Positions 1 to 10,181 of a stretch of 41,066 nucleotides of DNA are shown one piece after another. The notes under the pieces were generated by a model. The model was not told the origin of the DNA and did not search any database. It saw nothing but the letters and a program-made list of their open reading frames with translations. The stretch is from the NCBI GenBank assembly GCA_002633005.1, contig NMRA01000796.1, positions 100,715 to 141,780 on the forward strand. Direction: 5' to 3'. The DNA is from Phoronis australis. Its lineage: Eukaryota > Phoronida > Phoronidae. A program made the translations under genes and the position numbers. Each line of letters opens with the position of its first letter. Position 1 is the stretch's first letter.

Positions 1-79
1 CTTTGTACGGCGGCCTTGTTGTTTTAGTATGTGTGTGTGGCACTCTTCGAATTAATGCGACGTAACTACCTGTACAGTG

Positions 80-990
80 TGATTAGCTTTCGCTAGAAAA
101 TCAATGACTTAGAAACCAAGCCTTGCCATTGAGTATGGCTGGACGTCCAGTTGAGAACGTGGGTTCCTTTAAATATCTGAGACTAATATATGATCAAAAT
201 TTAAAAATTCTCTCACCACGTTGATCGAATCTAAGAAAATTGGCGTATTGAAACGCATCATTAAATTTGTGAACAGAGTAACACTGAAAACCGTTGTCAC
301 TGCAATCATTCAACATCACCTAGATAACTGCCTTCCGCTGTGGGGCGCTGCATCAGAGAAGGACATGAAACTATCCAGGTTATCCAAAATAGGGCTGCCC
401 GGATTATTCTGGGAGCTGGTGGGAGATATTAACATTGAAAACCTTCATACCGAGACTGGAATAATGAAAATACACAATAGATATTAATTCCTATCAGCTT
501 GGTGTATGTACAAATGTTTTAGTCGTCTTGTCCCAACAAACTTAAGTGTTAAGTTTACGATGACTGCTAATCGCTATAACACTAAGGCCTCACTGTCATC
601 CAATTTCAGTCTTCCAAAACCAGAAACGAAAGTGGAAAAATCATTTTCTTACAACGGTAGTTATATACGTATATGTATATATTATGTCTTATTTTATTAT
701 TTATTTTGCGTTTATTAAATATTTTTCTTATTTTTTATTTAATCCTGTTGTCTTACTTTTAGTATCATCTATTTATTATTGTTTTTTATTATTTATTTTG
801 TTTCATCAGTCTTTTCATGTTAGTTTTATATGCATCAATGATCACTTAAATGTTGTCTTTCATTTTATAATTCTGTTTGTTTGTTTTATTGTCTTTGTAT
901 GTTTTTACTGAGGGCTACATGAAAAGCAGTGAGAACTGATGGGGCTACCCTAATTGTAAGTATTGCAATAATAAATAATGAATAGATAAA
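80..990 (+). mobile_element. Decayed CR1/L2-like LINE, C-terminal RT and 3' end
   Basis: Reading across frames gives the end of a non-LTR retrotransposon ORF2. 'VENVGSFKYL' (from about 151) is the post-palm RT motif. 'HHLDNCLPLWGAAS' (about 311-355) follows, then in a shifted frame 'VIQNRAARIILGAG' (about 376-418), and finally 'FSRLVPTNLSVKFTM' and 'FSLPKPETKVEKSFSYNG' (about 518-655). These are the usual conserved blocks of the CR1/L2/Jockey group. At least two frameshifts lie between the blocks, so the copy is dead. After an AT-rich 3' UTR, a short hairpin-like tail (GGGCTAC at about 912 and GGGGCTACCC at about 940) runs into ATAAATAATGAATAGATAAATAAG-type repeats, a typical CR1/L2 3' terminus. 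The exact clade is not determined. The 5' part is absent. Confidence 0.85.
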
Positions 991-1263
991 TAAGAAAGAG
1001 GACAACTCTCCAGTGTAGCTGTTGTGAGGCAACATAACTAACATGTAACAACTGCCTGCGTTCGTCACGCGATGAATCACGAGGCTTGTTTACGATTGAT
1101 TAGATTGGTTCTTTAGGAATACTGGTAACATTTCCTTTTGGCTAGTTTTCCGGTAAATAGCCCGCCATGAGGGATGGGTAAGTATGACGGTCAATTCCGC
1201 TTGCGCTGAATGACGGGTCATTTTGCATGTTTTCTTTTGGCTCATACTGTATTGGAGATTTAA
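991..1263. other. Unassigned spacer
   Basis: I see no coding signature, RNA gene or recognisable repeat here. The short ORFs in this stretch have no family-like motifs. Confidence 0.5.
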
Positions 1264-1615
1264 TAAAATTTCCATTTACATTTGCATATTAGAAATGGCA
1301 CAAACATTGAAATTTCAATTTACGTTTTGCATATTTTTGAAGTAAAACATTGAACAAAAATTTAAATTTCCATTTGCATATTTTATATATGGGACATTCA
1401 ACAAACATTAAAATTTCAATTTACGTTTTCCATATTTGAAATAAGACATTGATCGAATTTCCATTTACATTTGCATGTCATAAACGGAACATTTAACAAA
1501 TATTAAAATTTCAATTTACGTTTTTAATATTGGAAATAGGATATTGAACAAAAACAAAAAAATCGCTTAATTGCATTTACATTGGATACTTAACAAATGT
1601 TGTATTTCTAATTGG
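1264..1615. repeat. Degenerate tandem repeat, about 90-105 bp unit
   Basis: The phrase AATTTCCATTTACATTTGCAT recurs in variants at about 1267, 1364 and 1456. Each is followed by a conserved second block AAATTTCAATTTACGTTTT (about 1308, 1411, 1505), with ACATTGAACAAA-like spacers. That makes about 3.5 diverged copies of an AT-rich unit with alternating half-units. It lies roughly 250 bp upstream of the FReD gene start, so it could sit in its promoter region, but nothing shows a regulatory role. Confidence 0.75.
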
Positions 1616-1857
1616 CACTTTGAGTATTGGAAATTGAATGAACGGAATGCACTTTGATTCAAGTATATGTGCTCTTTGAGTCCATTACACACACACGTCC
1701 GTAATTAATTGGTAATGTGCTTGGTTCATACAGCATGCGCGAAAGATGAATCGCCATTATTGTGAGAAGCTTAATATTTCAAGTGCAAATCGTTCGTAGC
1801 AAATCTCACTTGACGCAAACTCCAGACTAGACAATTAGTTGAATTTAGTGCGCGAAA

Positions 1858-4584
1858 ATGCCAGCTAGGGCGTATCAAACCAACTATGTGAGTTGCTGGA
1901 GTTCTATTCCAGAAAAACGTTTTGCAATAGGCGTTTTTACAACAACCTGTCTATGGTGCCTTTTAAGCGTTACGGCGAGGTTCATGGAGTTTAAAGTGGG
2001 AAAAACAAGCGAAAGCAACTGCTTTGGAAATGCTCATCATATTGTCAGAGCTGTTGGAGAATGTTCTATCACGTGTAACAGCGATATTTCTTGTGTCAAC
2101 TTTATATATGACAGCACTAGTAAACGTTGTCGACACTGTAATGAGTGGGTAAGGGAGAACCCAGTAGGAGGGTATACTGTTGGGCGCAAGGTAGGTAGGC
2201 CTAATGTTCACCCATTAGAAGAAAAATCTTCTTGTTAGCCTTTTGAGTTGGCTTCATTTTAAAGATTATTTATTATGACCTTATCGACAAGTCTGTGGCA
2301 AATATGTGTGGATATAGAAATCAGTATAGAGTAAAAATTGTGTAAACTTTGATTTTTTAAAGTCAAAGTAATAGTTCACGAGAGCACTGACCACCCAGCA
2401 GCACGGAGGGGGTCGACTGATTACCACCAATTTTTGCACATAGATGGTCCTAAGGGATCTACAATCAACGGTAAAATAATTCCCAAAATTGTTGCGTTCT
2501 ATCCTAATTATAAGTTGTAACCACTTTTACGGCGCTGAGGCAATGTTTTCGTACCCCAAAAATTGCCAAGTTTGAACCTTGCATTGATTCCTTTTAGACA
2601 TTTTGTTTAGTGGCCTAAAATGATTTGAAAAATCAATGATTGCCGCTCATATTTAGTACTTTCGCTGCACTGCCACCAAAGACTTTTCTGAACGTATGTA
2701 TGTTATCTGCACTGCTACACCTCGCCTGCTGTGAGAATGAAACTTAATCAAATTATTGCCACATTCCTCTTCCATTATATGAAATGAAACACTGGCCACC
2801 ACCCTCTCCCTCCCTCCCTGCCTCCCTCCCCTCTTCTCTCCTACCCCCTCATTCTGATGATGTGTGCCGCATTCAAAATTGGTTGATGATAACCAGAAAA
2901 TCGCATTTAACCAAAAAACTGGGACCAAAACGCTTAACTTCCTTTGTTAATTTGTTAATAATTACGTGTATTTAGTCTCGGAAAGTGATTTTAGAACAAT
3001 CTTCCAAACTTTCACAGAGCTGTGCGAGATCCTTCATCGGAAACACAAAATGGTCGTCAGCACCATTATCAGACCCTGTGCCACTGAATCAACTGTATAG
3101 TTGCTCTAGTCACTCCGTCTTCGGTGCTGTAGAGAGATTGGCTTTTTTGAAATACAAAATTGAGTGTTTGATTATTTTTCTTTTCTGTTTTGCAGGTATT
3201 CAAGGACTGTTCGGATCTAGGTATGCTTAACATTTTATCAGCCATAATCAAGTTTACGGTCTTTAGTACGTACAGACACAAGCAAGTGAATGGAAGCGTT
3301 TTAATGCACTCATCCTTTGACGTCTTATACTTATCTGTCCTTCATATCGTCAACGGATTCTGCTGTTCTCAGGCCACAGTTCGTTTTCTGTTGGCCGAAG
3401 AGTTGCTGTAATCCTGCCCGATTGGGTAAAGATTTAAAACTACCATCAGCTAACCTAAACATTAACTTAGACCGCGTCGTTTTAAAGCTGCGTGGAACGC
3501 CATAAACATACAAAATGTAATATTGAAAGTGTTCTGCTACTGAAACAGACTTTAACCGGCTCACCAGGTGTTTTAGGGTTTGTAAAATGTTTAATTTCTG
3601 CTGACATCAAATCAAAGTGAATTACTCAGCTGTACTAAACGTTGCAAGATGGTACTCTCGTCAGGAATTGTTTAAAATACCGGTATATTTTTGACGAGCT
3701 TTTGCTTTCCATGCCTCTCTAAATCTTGTAACAGCGTGTTCCATACTCAGGGTAGAAAAACCTCCCAAGCTTGTAAAGAACTAACAGTTTCGGGTTTGTT
3801 GAGACCATGCTTGGTACACTTAACCGGCCCACTCCTATGCGCGTTTGCATTTAACACCATATCGTGCTATTGTTGTCCCCAACACATTGAGCATTTCACC
3901 AAGAAATGAACAGACTGGAACTCCATCCGTAATAGTAACTGGTTGTGTCCGGAGGCTCCTACCATGCAATTTTCTTTTTTTTCAGCAATAAACTACACTG
4001 GGTTTCTGGTTATTCGGCCCCTTAACACCACAAAGTCATTTAATGTACTTTGTCAGGATGGCTGGGCAGTTGTTCAGCGAAGATTTGAAGGAAGTCTTAA
4101 TTTTGATAGGCCCTGGAATGATTACAAAGAAGGGTTTAGTACTCCTGGCGGTGAACTGTGGCTTGGCAACGATAACATTCACCATATTACCCAGCAAGCG
4201 CAATATAGACTACAGTATGTTATGACGGAGTGGAGTGGTCGACTTGTGACACGTGACCACACGTCCTTTGCAATTGAAAGTGAAAATGAAAAGTATAAGC
4301 TGTCCGTATCACAACCAAATGTTGCAGACTTTTTTTCTATGGGTGATCAAAATGGTAATTTGTTCACGACATCTGACAACGCTGACAGACAACTTTGCAC
4401 AGAGGAGCTGGTAGGCGGTTGGTGGTTCAATGGTTGTACAATAGGATTTAACTTAAACGGCAACTATCCATACAAGGGAAAATGTATTGAAAGTTGCTGC
4501 ATCAATTATCATGTAGACATCAAAACCGTGCACTTACTTAAAGAGACGGTTATGAGAATCAGGGTTGGTGTTGACTATCACTGA
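1858..4584 (+). CDS. Apple/PAN-like plus fibrinogen C-terminal domain protein (FReD), three exons
   Basis: Spliced model: 1858-2190, 3196-3220, 3986-4584, giving 957 nt and 318 residues. Donors are GTAGGT and GTATGC; acceptors are TTTTGCAG and TTTTTTCAG. The splices join in frame (phase 0, then phase 1). Residues 22-40 are hydrophobic after a basic start, so they form either a signal peptide with a long n-region or a type II anchor. Residues 55-94 hold six cysteines (55, 69, 73, 79, 91, 94) spaced like an Apple/PAN module. The FReD begins at DCSDL (115-119), followed by 'GWAVVQRR' (145-152), 'GELWLGNDNIH' (175-185) and the C257/C270 pair around 'GGWWFNGC'. C116/C142 should form the first disulfide. 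N133-T-T is a glycosylation sequon. The calcium loop reads D250-N-A-D, so the second Asp ligand of ficolin/angiopoietin-type FReDs is Ala here. FReDs bind acetylated sugars or protein ligands outside the cell; innate recognition or adhesion is inferred. The start is the first ATG upstream of the hydrophobic segment. Confidence 0.88.
2191..3195 (+). other. Intron 1 of the FReD gene
   Basis: It runs from GTAGGT to a pyrimidine-rich TTTTGCAG acceptor. It contains a CT-rich low-complexity tract (about 2801-2850, CCCTCCCTCC-like). I see no other gene within it. Confidence 0.8.
3221..3985 (+). other. Intron 2 of the FReD gene
   Basis: It runs from GTATGC to TTCTTTTTTTTCAG, a strong polypyrimidine acceptor. 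A 77-codon open stretch on the minus strand (3331-3564) inside it has no recognisable family motif and I do not call it a gene. Confidence 0.8.
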
Positions 4585-4657
4585 AACACAAAATGAAATT
4601 CGAAAGGACTTAGATTTACAGTGAACCAGTGGGTACTGGGAGACGCAACTAAAATTT

Positions 4658-4663
4658 AATAAA
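4658..4663 (+). promoter_or_regulatory. Polyadenylation signal AATAAA of the FReD gene
   Basis: A canonical AATAAA lies 73 bases after the FReD stop codon, in an A/T-rich context, and is the first such hexamer downstream of the stop. Confidence 0.6.
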
Positions 4664-4669
4664 ATTAAA

Positions 4670-6019
4670 TTTCTTGACGAAACACACCTCAGCTTAATCA
4701 CTTCTTACTTATTTTTGTTTTCCGAGTGAGTTTTACAACTTCGTCAGCAGCAAAACTTTACGCACAGTTCACGAAAATGCCATTCGTTTTGACTTCCTCT
4801 AGTGGTGCGACTCTATTTTAAATTGGTCAACCCCGTCTCACGAGACATTTCATATCAGTCAACACATAGTGACCAGACGATAATTCACTGGTCAAGCAGA
4901 TTGCTTTATAAGGAGTTTCGTTGGCTGATCCAATATTTATTATAATAATTACTCCGTGTGAAAAATGGCAAGCCTTTCGCAATTCCTTACTTAAGCGGCA
5001 ATGCACGACGTTTTCGTTTTCGGGGCAATTAATTCTGGGATTTGCTCAGCCAGCGTCGTCTATGGTTTCCATTATAGTTGATGAGACTCGCATTTTTGAC
5101 ATACTCAGTCACGTCGTCTGCAGTCCAAAACTTGAGAAGGATTAGTTTACAGACCGAGAGATGTTGTGGATACAGACGTTGACCCGACAATAATTTAGAT
5201 CCAGATCGTGGCAATAACGCAATCCAGTCAACGAAACGCAAATACGCGTGAAATGAACGGTGGACCTTTCAAAGAAGAACCGGATTTTTGCCGACAATAG
5301 ATGTTTCTGAACAATTTTGGAAATGGTATAGTTGCAAACATTTGACAATCCAATCGATAGGTTTCGAGAAATATTGGTTTCAACTAGCCTTGCTCTCCTG
5401 TCCTCGTAAATGAAAACGCAGGTGAATCGGTTTGTTTACTCTACCTAGTTACTTATTCAAGGTGGTAGACGAAACCGTATGTTGTGGTTTCCGGACGTCA
5501 GACTCTGCCGTCACGGCTAGCGTGTGAACTGAGGCCAAGGTACGGCGGTTTTCATTCGCTGTCAGGTGGCAACTTTTAACGATGAAGTTGGCGTGCGCAT
5601 GCTTTCATCCTGTGAATCAATGTTGGAACTCTCTGGTGAGTTAGCTGTTTATATTGTGATGTTATGAGCAAACTGAGCAGAAATTAATGTAATTATCCGT
5701 ATTATGAAATAAACATGAACAATTGCTTCACACTGTTCACTTGGAATTTTCCAGTTCTATTGTTTGAACGCTTTTTATGAATTGAAAACATCTCTTACAG
5801 TGTTACAATAGGAACTGCTGCCGCCCAATTTCCACCCCTCCGCGGCCTACACGGCAATATTTACTACTCCTTAGAACGCCACAACTTTCGACCCTCCTAT
5901 ACCGGTAGCCACTGCAGTTCTCGAAGTACGCTCCTCCCCTCGTCGCCATATTTTTTCTTCCCAAATTGCCCTCTGCCAAGCTGGGTTCTGGGACATTTAG
6001 GTGGCCCGCAAACAACTTG
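4670..6019. other. Unassigned spacer downstream of the FReD gene
   Basis: Several ORFs of 60-75 codons occur on both strands, but none has a motif I recognise, and codon content does not separate them from background. No repeat copy elsewhere in the window was noticed. Confidence 0.5.
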
Positions 6020-6320
6020 AGGGCCCTAAGCCATTCAGATCACCTTGGGTATATTCAGAACCTCAAACTTCTCGGAGGTGAATTTAACCTGCGTGAATTT
6101 TAAACTTAGTGGAAAAAAGTGGACATAAATAGTAAACTTTGAACATGCACAGAAAACATTTAACTCCAAGGTGAACGCTACCTACGCGTGTGCGGACTTC
6201 AGTGAGCCTTTATATTCTTAAAACTGAAAATCACATGACTTGCCATATTTTGGATAACGTTCATCTCCTAGGGGATATTTGAGGCTTCGAATGTACCCGA
6301 AGTATTTCGAAATAGCCTAC
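6020..6320. repeat. Foldback-type dispersed repeat, copy 1
   Basis: The stretch aligns over its length with 32715-33070 on the same strand. Shared blocks include GGCCTAA/GGCCCTAA, CTTGGGTAT, ATTTAACCTG/ATTTAATCTG, AGGTGAAC, CGCGTGTGCG, ACTTCAGT/CCTTCAGT, CA(C/T)GTGACTTG, TGAGGCT and ACCCGAAGT. The left end CCTTGGGTATATTCAGAACCTCA (about 6041) is an approximate inverted repeat of the right end (TGAGGCTTCGAATGTACCCGAAG, about 6280-6302). No coding capacity is evident. It looks like a small non-autonomous element; its superfamily is unknown. Confidence 0.75.
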
Positions 6321-6559
6321 TAAAACATGCTTCAGGTTTTGGAAAAATATGAACACCTCTGGATTCATAATTCATAAGATACTTTTTGTGAAATATTTTG
6401 ACTGATGTTAATATTTGTATTGAAATGTGTAATAATAAAATTGCAATCAGGCTCTGAACTTAGATGAATTAGGATACACTGCACTAGTGCTAAGTTTGTT
6501 TACGCAACTGGTAACTCGACCCACAAGGTGGTACCGCTTTACCTACTTTCTTCAACAAG

Positions 6560-6720
6560 GTCCAGGACTGCCAGTTAAGACAGCTGTTGGTTAATACTGG
6601 GCAAGCTCTAGTTATACACGTCTAAGCTGATGACATTGTCTTCTGTGAGTCAAACGTTGATGCTTGCTCATGCCACAGTATTGTCCAGAAGGCACTTAAA
6701 GGAGGATGCCACCCAAAATA
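6560..6720 (+). pseudogene. Scrap of a LINE reverse transcriptase around the ADD motif
   Basis: One frame reads 'LLVNTGQALVIHV', a stop, then 'ADDIVFCESN' and 'SIVQKAL'. This matches the RT palm pattern (F/Y)ADD followed by the usual 'LQ..L' helix, with the aromatic residue replaced by a stop codon. There is no longer ORF. It may belong to the same kind of LINE as the one starting near 8405, but they are separated by unrelated sequence. Confidence 0.45.
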
Positions 6721-7773
6721 CAACATATTTTGTATCAATTTAGGTCGAGTAGTTCCACTCGATAACATCAAGTTCAGTTGTTTTACCTGACACCTAACGG
6801 CAGACGGAGGTGTTGAAATTAACCAATGACGTAATCGGTTCGAACGCAGTCTGTTCAGCCGTTCACAACACGCTTACTGGTGTCAACTTATCGCTTGAAT
6901 TCATCGTTTTACACCAATAAATCATCAACGTTCGATGTAAACCCCTTATAAATACATCGATTTCTTGAACAAACGTGTTGTTTTATTTTACTATGACGGA
7001 TTTATAGGTATTTGAACGTACTACCGTAGCCTACAGAGTTCGCCTGTAGGCCAATTTACCGTATGGTCGATCGCGGGAATTTGGGTCTGTTTGGTGATAA
7101 ATTCGAATCATTCTTCCGTGAAATACAGACGGGGGAACGTAGCTGTGTGTTTGTTGTACTTTTAGACTTGTGATTTTTTCAGTTCTAAACACACAAAACG
7201 CTTGTTACTCCCCGCCAGTGGCTCGGAACCCCGACCCGATCAGGCCCGTCGCGGCCGCCGGGACTGGACAGTCTCGTACATAAACCAGCTTAAGTTGGAA
7301 ACTAAACCTCCATTCACTAAAAGACTATAATAGTGAGCCAAAAAAATAATGTGCACGTAATTATTTAGATGAAGTAGCCACGAAACTGAAAATCTACTTA
7401 CTTGTCGGGAGCCGCGAAGTCAGGTTCCCCTTTCACAGAACCGTCAGGGCAAAGGTTGTTCAGTAATAATTTGAATAATGTATTTGTATATCTAAATAAA
7501 GATTCCCCTAACGTGTGACCATAGCATATATAATCGAGTTATTGTTTCACAGCAGCTTTCTGTCAGCAAACACTGAAATAGCATGCGCTCACAGGCCTCG
7601 GTGCCCAGTCAATTACCTATATTGCATCTAACAGAAGCCGGTAACGTAGTTCATTGCTGGCTTCTCAAAACATTTGCACCCACGAATACTCCAAAGGCAT
7701 TACAAATTTTATCACATGAGACAGACTTTGTTTAGTTTTATATAAGCATTGGTTAGGGTGAGAATAATTCATT
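6721..7773. other. Unassigned spacer
   Basis: No gene is recognised. A short GC-rich island (about 7208-7270, CGCGGCCGCC core) stands out from the AT-rich surroundings, but it is not an rRNA or tRNA that I can identify. Confidence 0.5.
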
Positions 7774-7986
7774 TTGAAACAGAACGCAGAATTATTAATA
7801 AACGTCTGTATGGCAGCTCGCCCGAGGCCAATCCCGACTTTGTCGAGAGCTCATCCGACGAAGATTTCACGGGTCGGATCGTTAGGTTTCACAGTCTATC
7901 TGTTCGAACCAGAATACACTGATCAAGGAATACTAGAGAGGCGCCGTGAACATGCACAGGCAGCGGAACGTATGGATAGTTCTTTG
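7774..7986 (+). pseudogene. N-terminal fragment resembling P2X7-cytoplasmic-domain-like proteins
   Basis: The open frame carries 'GFTVYLFEPEYTDQG' followed by a charged helix 'ILERRREHAQAAERMDSS'. This resembles the '(R)PY.FEPEYT(D/E)EEL..' start of the invertebrate proteins that share the P2X7 C-terminal zinc-binding domain and are often carried by repeats. A neighbouring frame just upstream (about 7818-7880) reads 'NPDFVESSSDEDFTGRI', the acidic Ser/Asp-rich lead that usually precedes that motif, so a one-base frameshift appears to separate the two. After 'MDSSL' there is a good donor, GGTAAGC at 7986. No Cys-rich downstream exon was found nearby. It may be a first exon of a decayed copy, or a chance resemblance. 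Confidence 0.35.
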
Positions 7987-8404
7987 GTAAGCCGTAATTC
8001 GTCAGAGAAATCACTGTCGACGAAATGCCGCCCACAGACACGGAGATGTTTCACGGCCTCATACTTGCTGTTAACAGCGTACTTTTCATTTTTCACTACC
8101 GTGAGTCACTCCTAAGCATTTCGGGCTCTCGAGGAAGTCCAAAAAACGATATACCCGCTTTCTTCGCAGCTTCATAGTTCGGCCCGACAAGCGGGAACGT
8201 TGCACCGCAATATAGCGGCATTCACTCTGCAGATGAAACACTGACGTCTCTGCGTCGCTTCTCACCTACCTCACAGGTTAACGCGACACCTCTCGGCAAG
8301 GTGAGGTCGACCGTATAAGAGGCGATGTGGATATAGACCGATTAAGACGGTAAAAAAGACTAATTAAATCCTGTGGCTTTCTCCTTTAATATTGTTATCC
8401 GACG
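7987..8404. other. Unassigned spacer
   Basis: Nothing recognisable before the LINE relic starts; no CWCxC-type or other zinc motif that would continue the upstream fragment was seen. Confidence 0.45.
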
Positions 8405-8773
8405 GACTGTTGGCTTGGACATCAATAGCTGCACTAGTAAAACAAAAGTGGTGATGTTCATCTGGAAGCGGAAGTGGAAAGTGAAACCATTGAAGCTCTA
8501 TGGTACCGAACTCTGATCATTCCAAGAAAAAGTCACCTACGTACATGTAGGTGTTACTCTCCACCATCGCCTTTCATGGACACCTCATGTGATGGGCAAG
8601 ATAGCCAAGGCCAAGTCGGCCCTGATAAGTTGCTGGCGAGAGGTGGGTAAAACATGGGAACTCTCCTCTAAGAATTCTGTCTGGATCTACATTGGTGTTA
8701 TCAGATCGATGTTAGCTTACGCGGCATCAATATGGATAACTTCTCTTGAACAGAGCACTTTTAGAACTAAACT

Positions 8774-8776
<3 letters not shown>

Positions 8777-8819
<43 letters not shown>
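8777..8819. repeat. (AT)n microsatellite, about 21 units
   Basis: A pure alternating AT tract sits inside the LINE relic, just after the RT-thumb block. Confidence 0.97.
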
Positions 8820-8820
<1 letters not shown>

Positions 8821-9079
8821 CGTTTAGACTGCTTGTGTTTTACTTCTGCTATTCCGGGGACATCTACAGCTACAATGGTAATGTTTAGTGGTTTGCCACC
8901 CTTGCATATTTACCTCAGCGGTGAAGCCGTGCTTACAGCTACCCGTAAGAGGGAGTGTAATGGGCAGGGGTGTCAATGAGCAAATCATTGATACAGTTGC
9001 TCATAAGAGCCATATTAATGTATGCAGCAGGCTATTGTCAGGAAACTGAAACATTTTTGACATGCCGAGTGATGTTTAA

Positions 9080-9676
9080 GTGACGACCCTAAATCACAGA
9101 CACAATTTCTGTACAGAACTTAGAGATGGTCACGATATCATTGATTTCAATGAGCAACAGTCGGTTTGTTACACTGATGTCTTTAAACTTGACAACGGAC
9201 TGTCAGGATCAGGAATCTACTTTCCAAACCTTGCAGGTGACGACAAAGAAAGCTGGATTGCACTGGGTACCACTATTGTCTGTCAGGCTGAAATTGACGT
9301 CATTCACCAGGCTGCCCAACAGGTGAGGGCGCATGAAACAGCTCTTTGTAACAAGAAACTCTCCAACCTCTCAGACAGTCAAGCAGCTATTAAAGGACTA
9401 ACTAAACCCAAGATCAATTCCAGTTGCGTCCAGACATGTGTAAACAAGCTTAACCACCTAACAGCTAGGATAAGTCTTCCTGTGAACTGGGTTAACGCCC
9501 ATATTGGCATTGAAGTTAACGAAGCTGCTGACACACTTGCAAAAGAAGAAGCAAGTGCACCCTGTTTTATACCAGAACCTTGCTTGCCTATAGGTGCTAT
9601 AGAGAACAGGTTTGCAAACTATCCGATGGTGCATGGAGAAAGTTCTCCATTTGAAGACAAACCAAACAAATATTAA
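9080..9676 (+). pseudogene. LINE RNase H domain, longest surviving open frame of the element
   Basis: A 198-codon open frame with a ribonuclease H1 fold signature that degrades the RNA strand of RNA/DNA hybrids during target-primed reverse transcription. The catalytic carboxylates are all visible: D33 in 'YTD', E71 in 'QAEID', D99 in 'SDSQA' and D151 in 'NEAAD'. H141 sits in 'WVNAHIGIE'. Usual RNases H of this group have G-[ST]-K after the first Asp and GNE before the last; here these read V-F-K and VNE. The ATG at its start is an internal methionine, not a true start, because upstream LINE blocks belong to the same polyprotein in other frames. The domain is intact in its active-site residues, but the polyprotein around it is broken. 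Confidence 0.8.
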
Positions 9677-10181
9677 CAACTCCTACTGAACCAAAAGGTT
9701 AGAAGAAACTTTGATGTTTAGGTAGGATTGCTATCAGGCAGTTGATCCAAGTTATTACTGGACACTGCAACCTAGCACCGTAGCATTACAGGCCACATGG
9801 CTTGTTTATTGTGTCCTAACTTTGGCTTGGAGGCCGAGACTCCTCAACATCTGGTGGAGATTTTCCCTGCCTACGACAGACACCGTAATCTACTACTGCA
9901 TGGATGGACACATAACCCACCTGGTTACACTGCCAGTTCATTCACGTTTAATAACCTTTCTATCTTTCTGAAACAAACAGGCGCAGGTTGGAAGATTTTA
10001 CCATGAGAAAGCCTATGATATCGGGTCCCATGAGTCATATTCAGGTGATAAGTGTAATGGGCCTGGCTTTGCAGCCTAAGCACGCCTGATGTACCTCAAA
10101 AGGCATCAGGCCACCTGCCCCTTTTTTCAATTGTTGTGCTCCATGGTGACGTTATTTTTACATCTGCAACTGTGTCTACTA

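Larger units (their letters stand above)
8405..10100 (+). mobile_element. 5'-truncated LINE with RNase H domain (ingi/R1/I-like), decayed
   Basis: Conserved blocks occur in the expected order. 'SKTKVVMFIWKRK' (about 8435) comes first, followed by 'VHVGVTLHHRLSWTPHVMGKIAKAK' (about 8541-8615) and 'TWELSSKNSVWIYIGVIRSML' (8650-8713), the RT thumb. 'LPPLHIYLSGEA' (about 8890-8930) precedes an RNase H domain (9080-9676). The C-terminal zinc-binding segment, 'LLCPNFGLEAETPQHLVEIFP', is at 9800-9865. In this tail two of the expected Cys/His ligands are Phe. Stops and frameshifts separate the pieces, and an (AT)n tract interrupts the thumb-RNase H region. The RT palm and the endonuclease are missing, so the copy is 5' truncated. 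The end at about 10100 is where the similarity to LINE protein stops plus some 3' UTR; it is approximate. Confidence 0.85.

Noticed and set aside
684-911. Phe/Ile/Val-rich ORF as a membrane protein
   Set aside because: It is the AT-rich 3' UTR of the LINE relic; hydrophobic residues follow from T-rich codons.
3331-3564. Minus-strand 77-codon ORF in intron 2 of the FReD gene as an intronic gene
   Set aside because: No recognisable motif and no splice or polyadenylation context; length is within chance for this sequence.
7208-7270. GC-rich stretch as rRNA fragment or CpG island
   Set aside because: Too short, no recognisable rRNA core sequence, and no gene start beside it.
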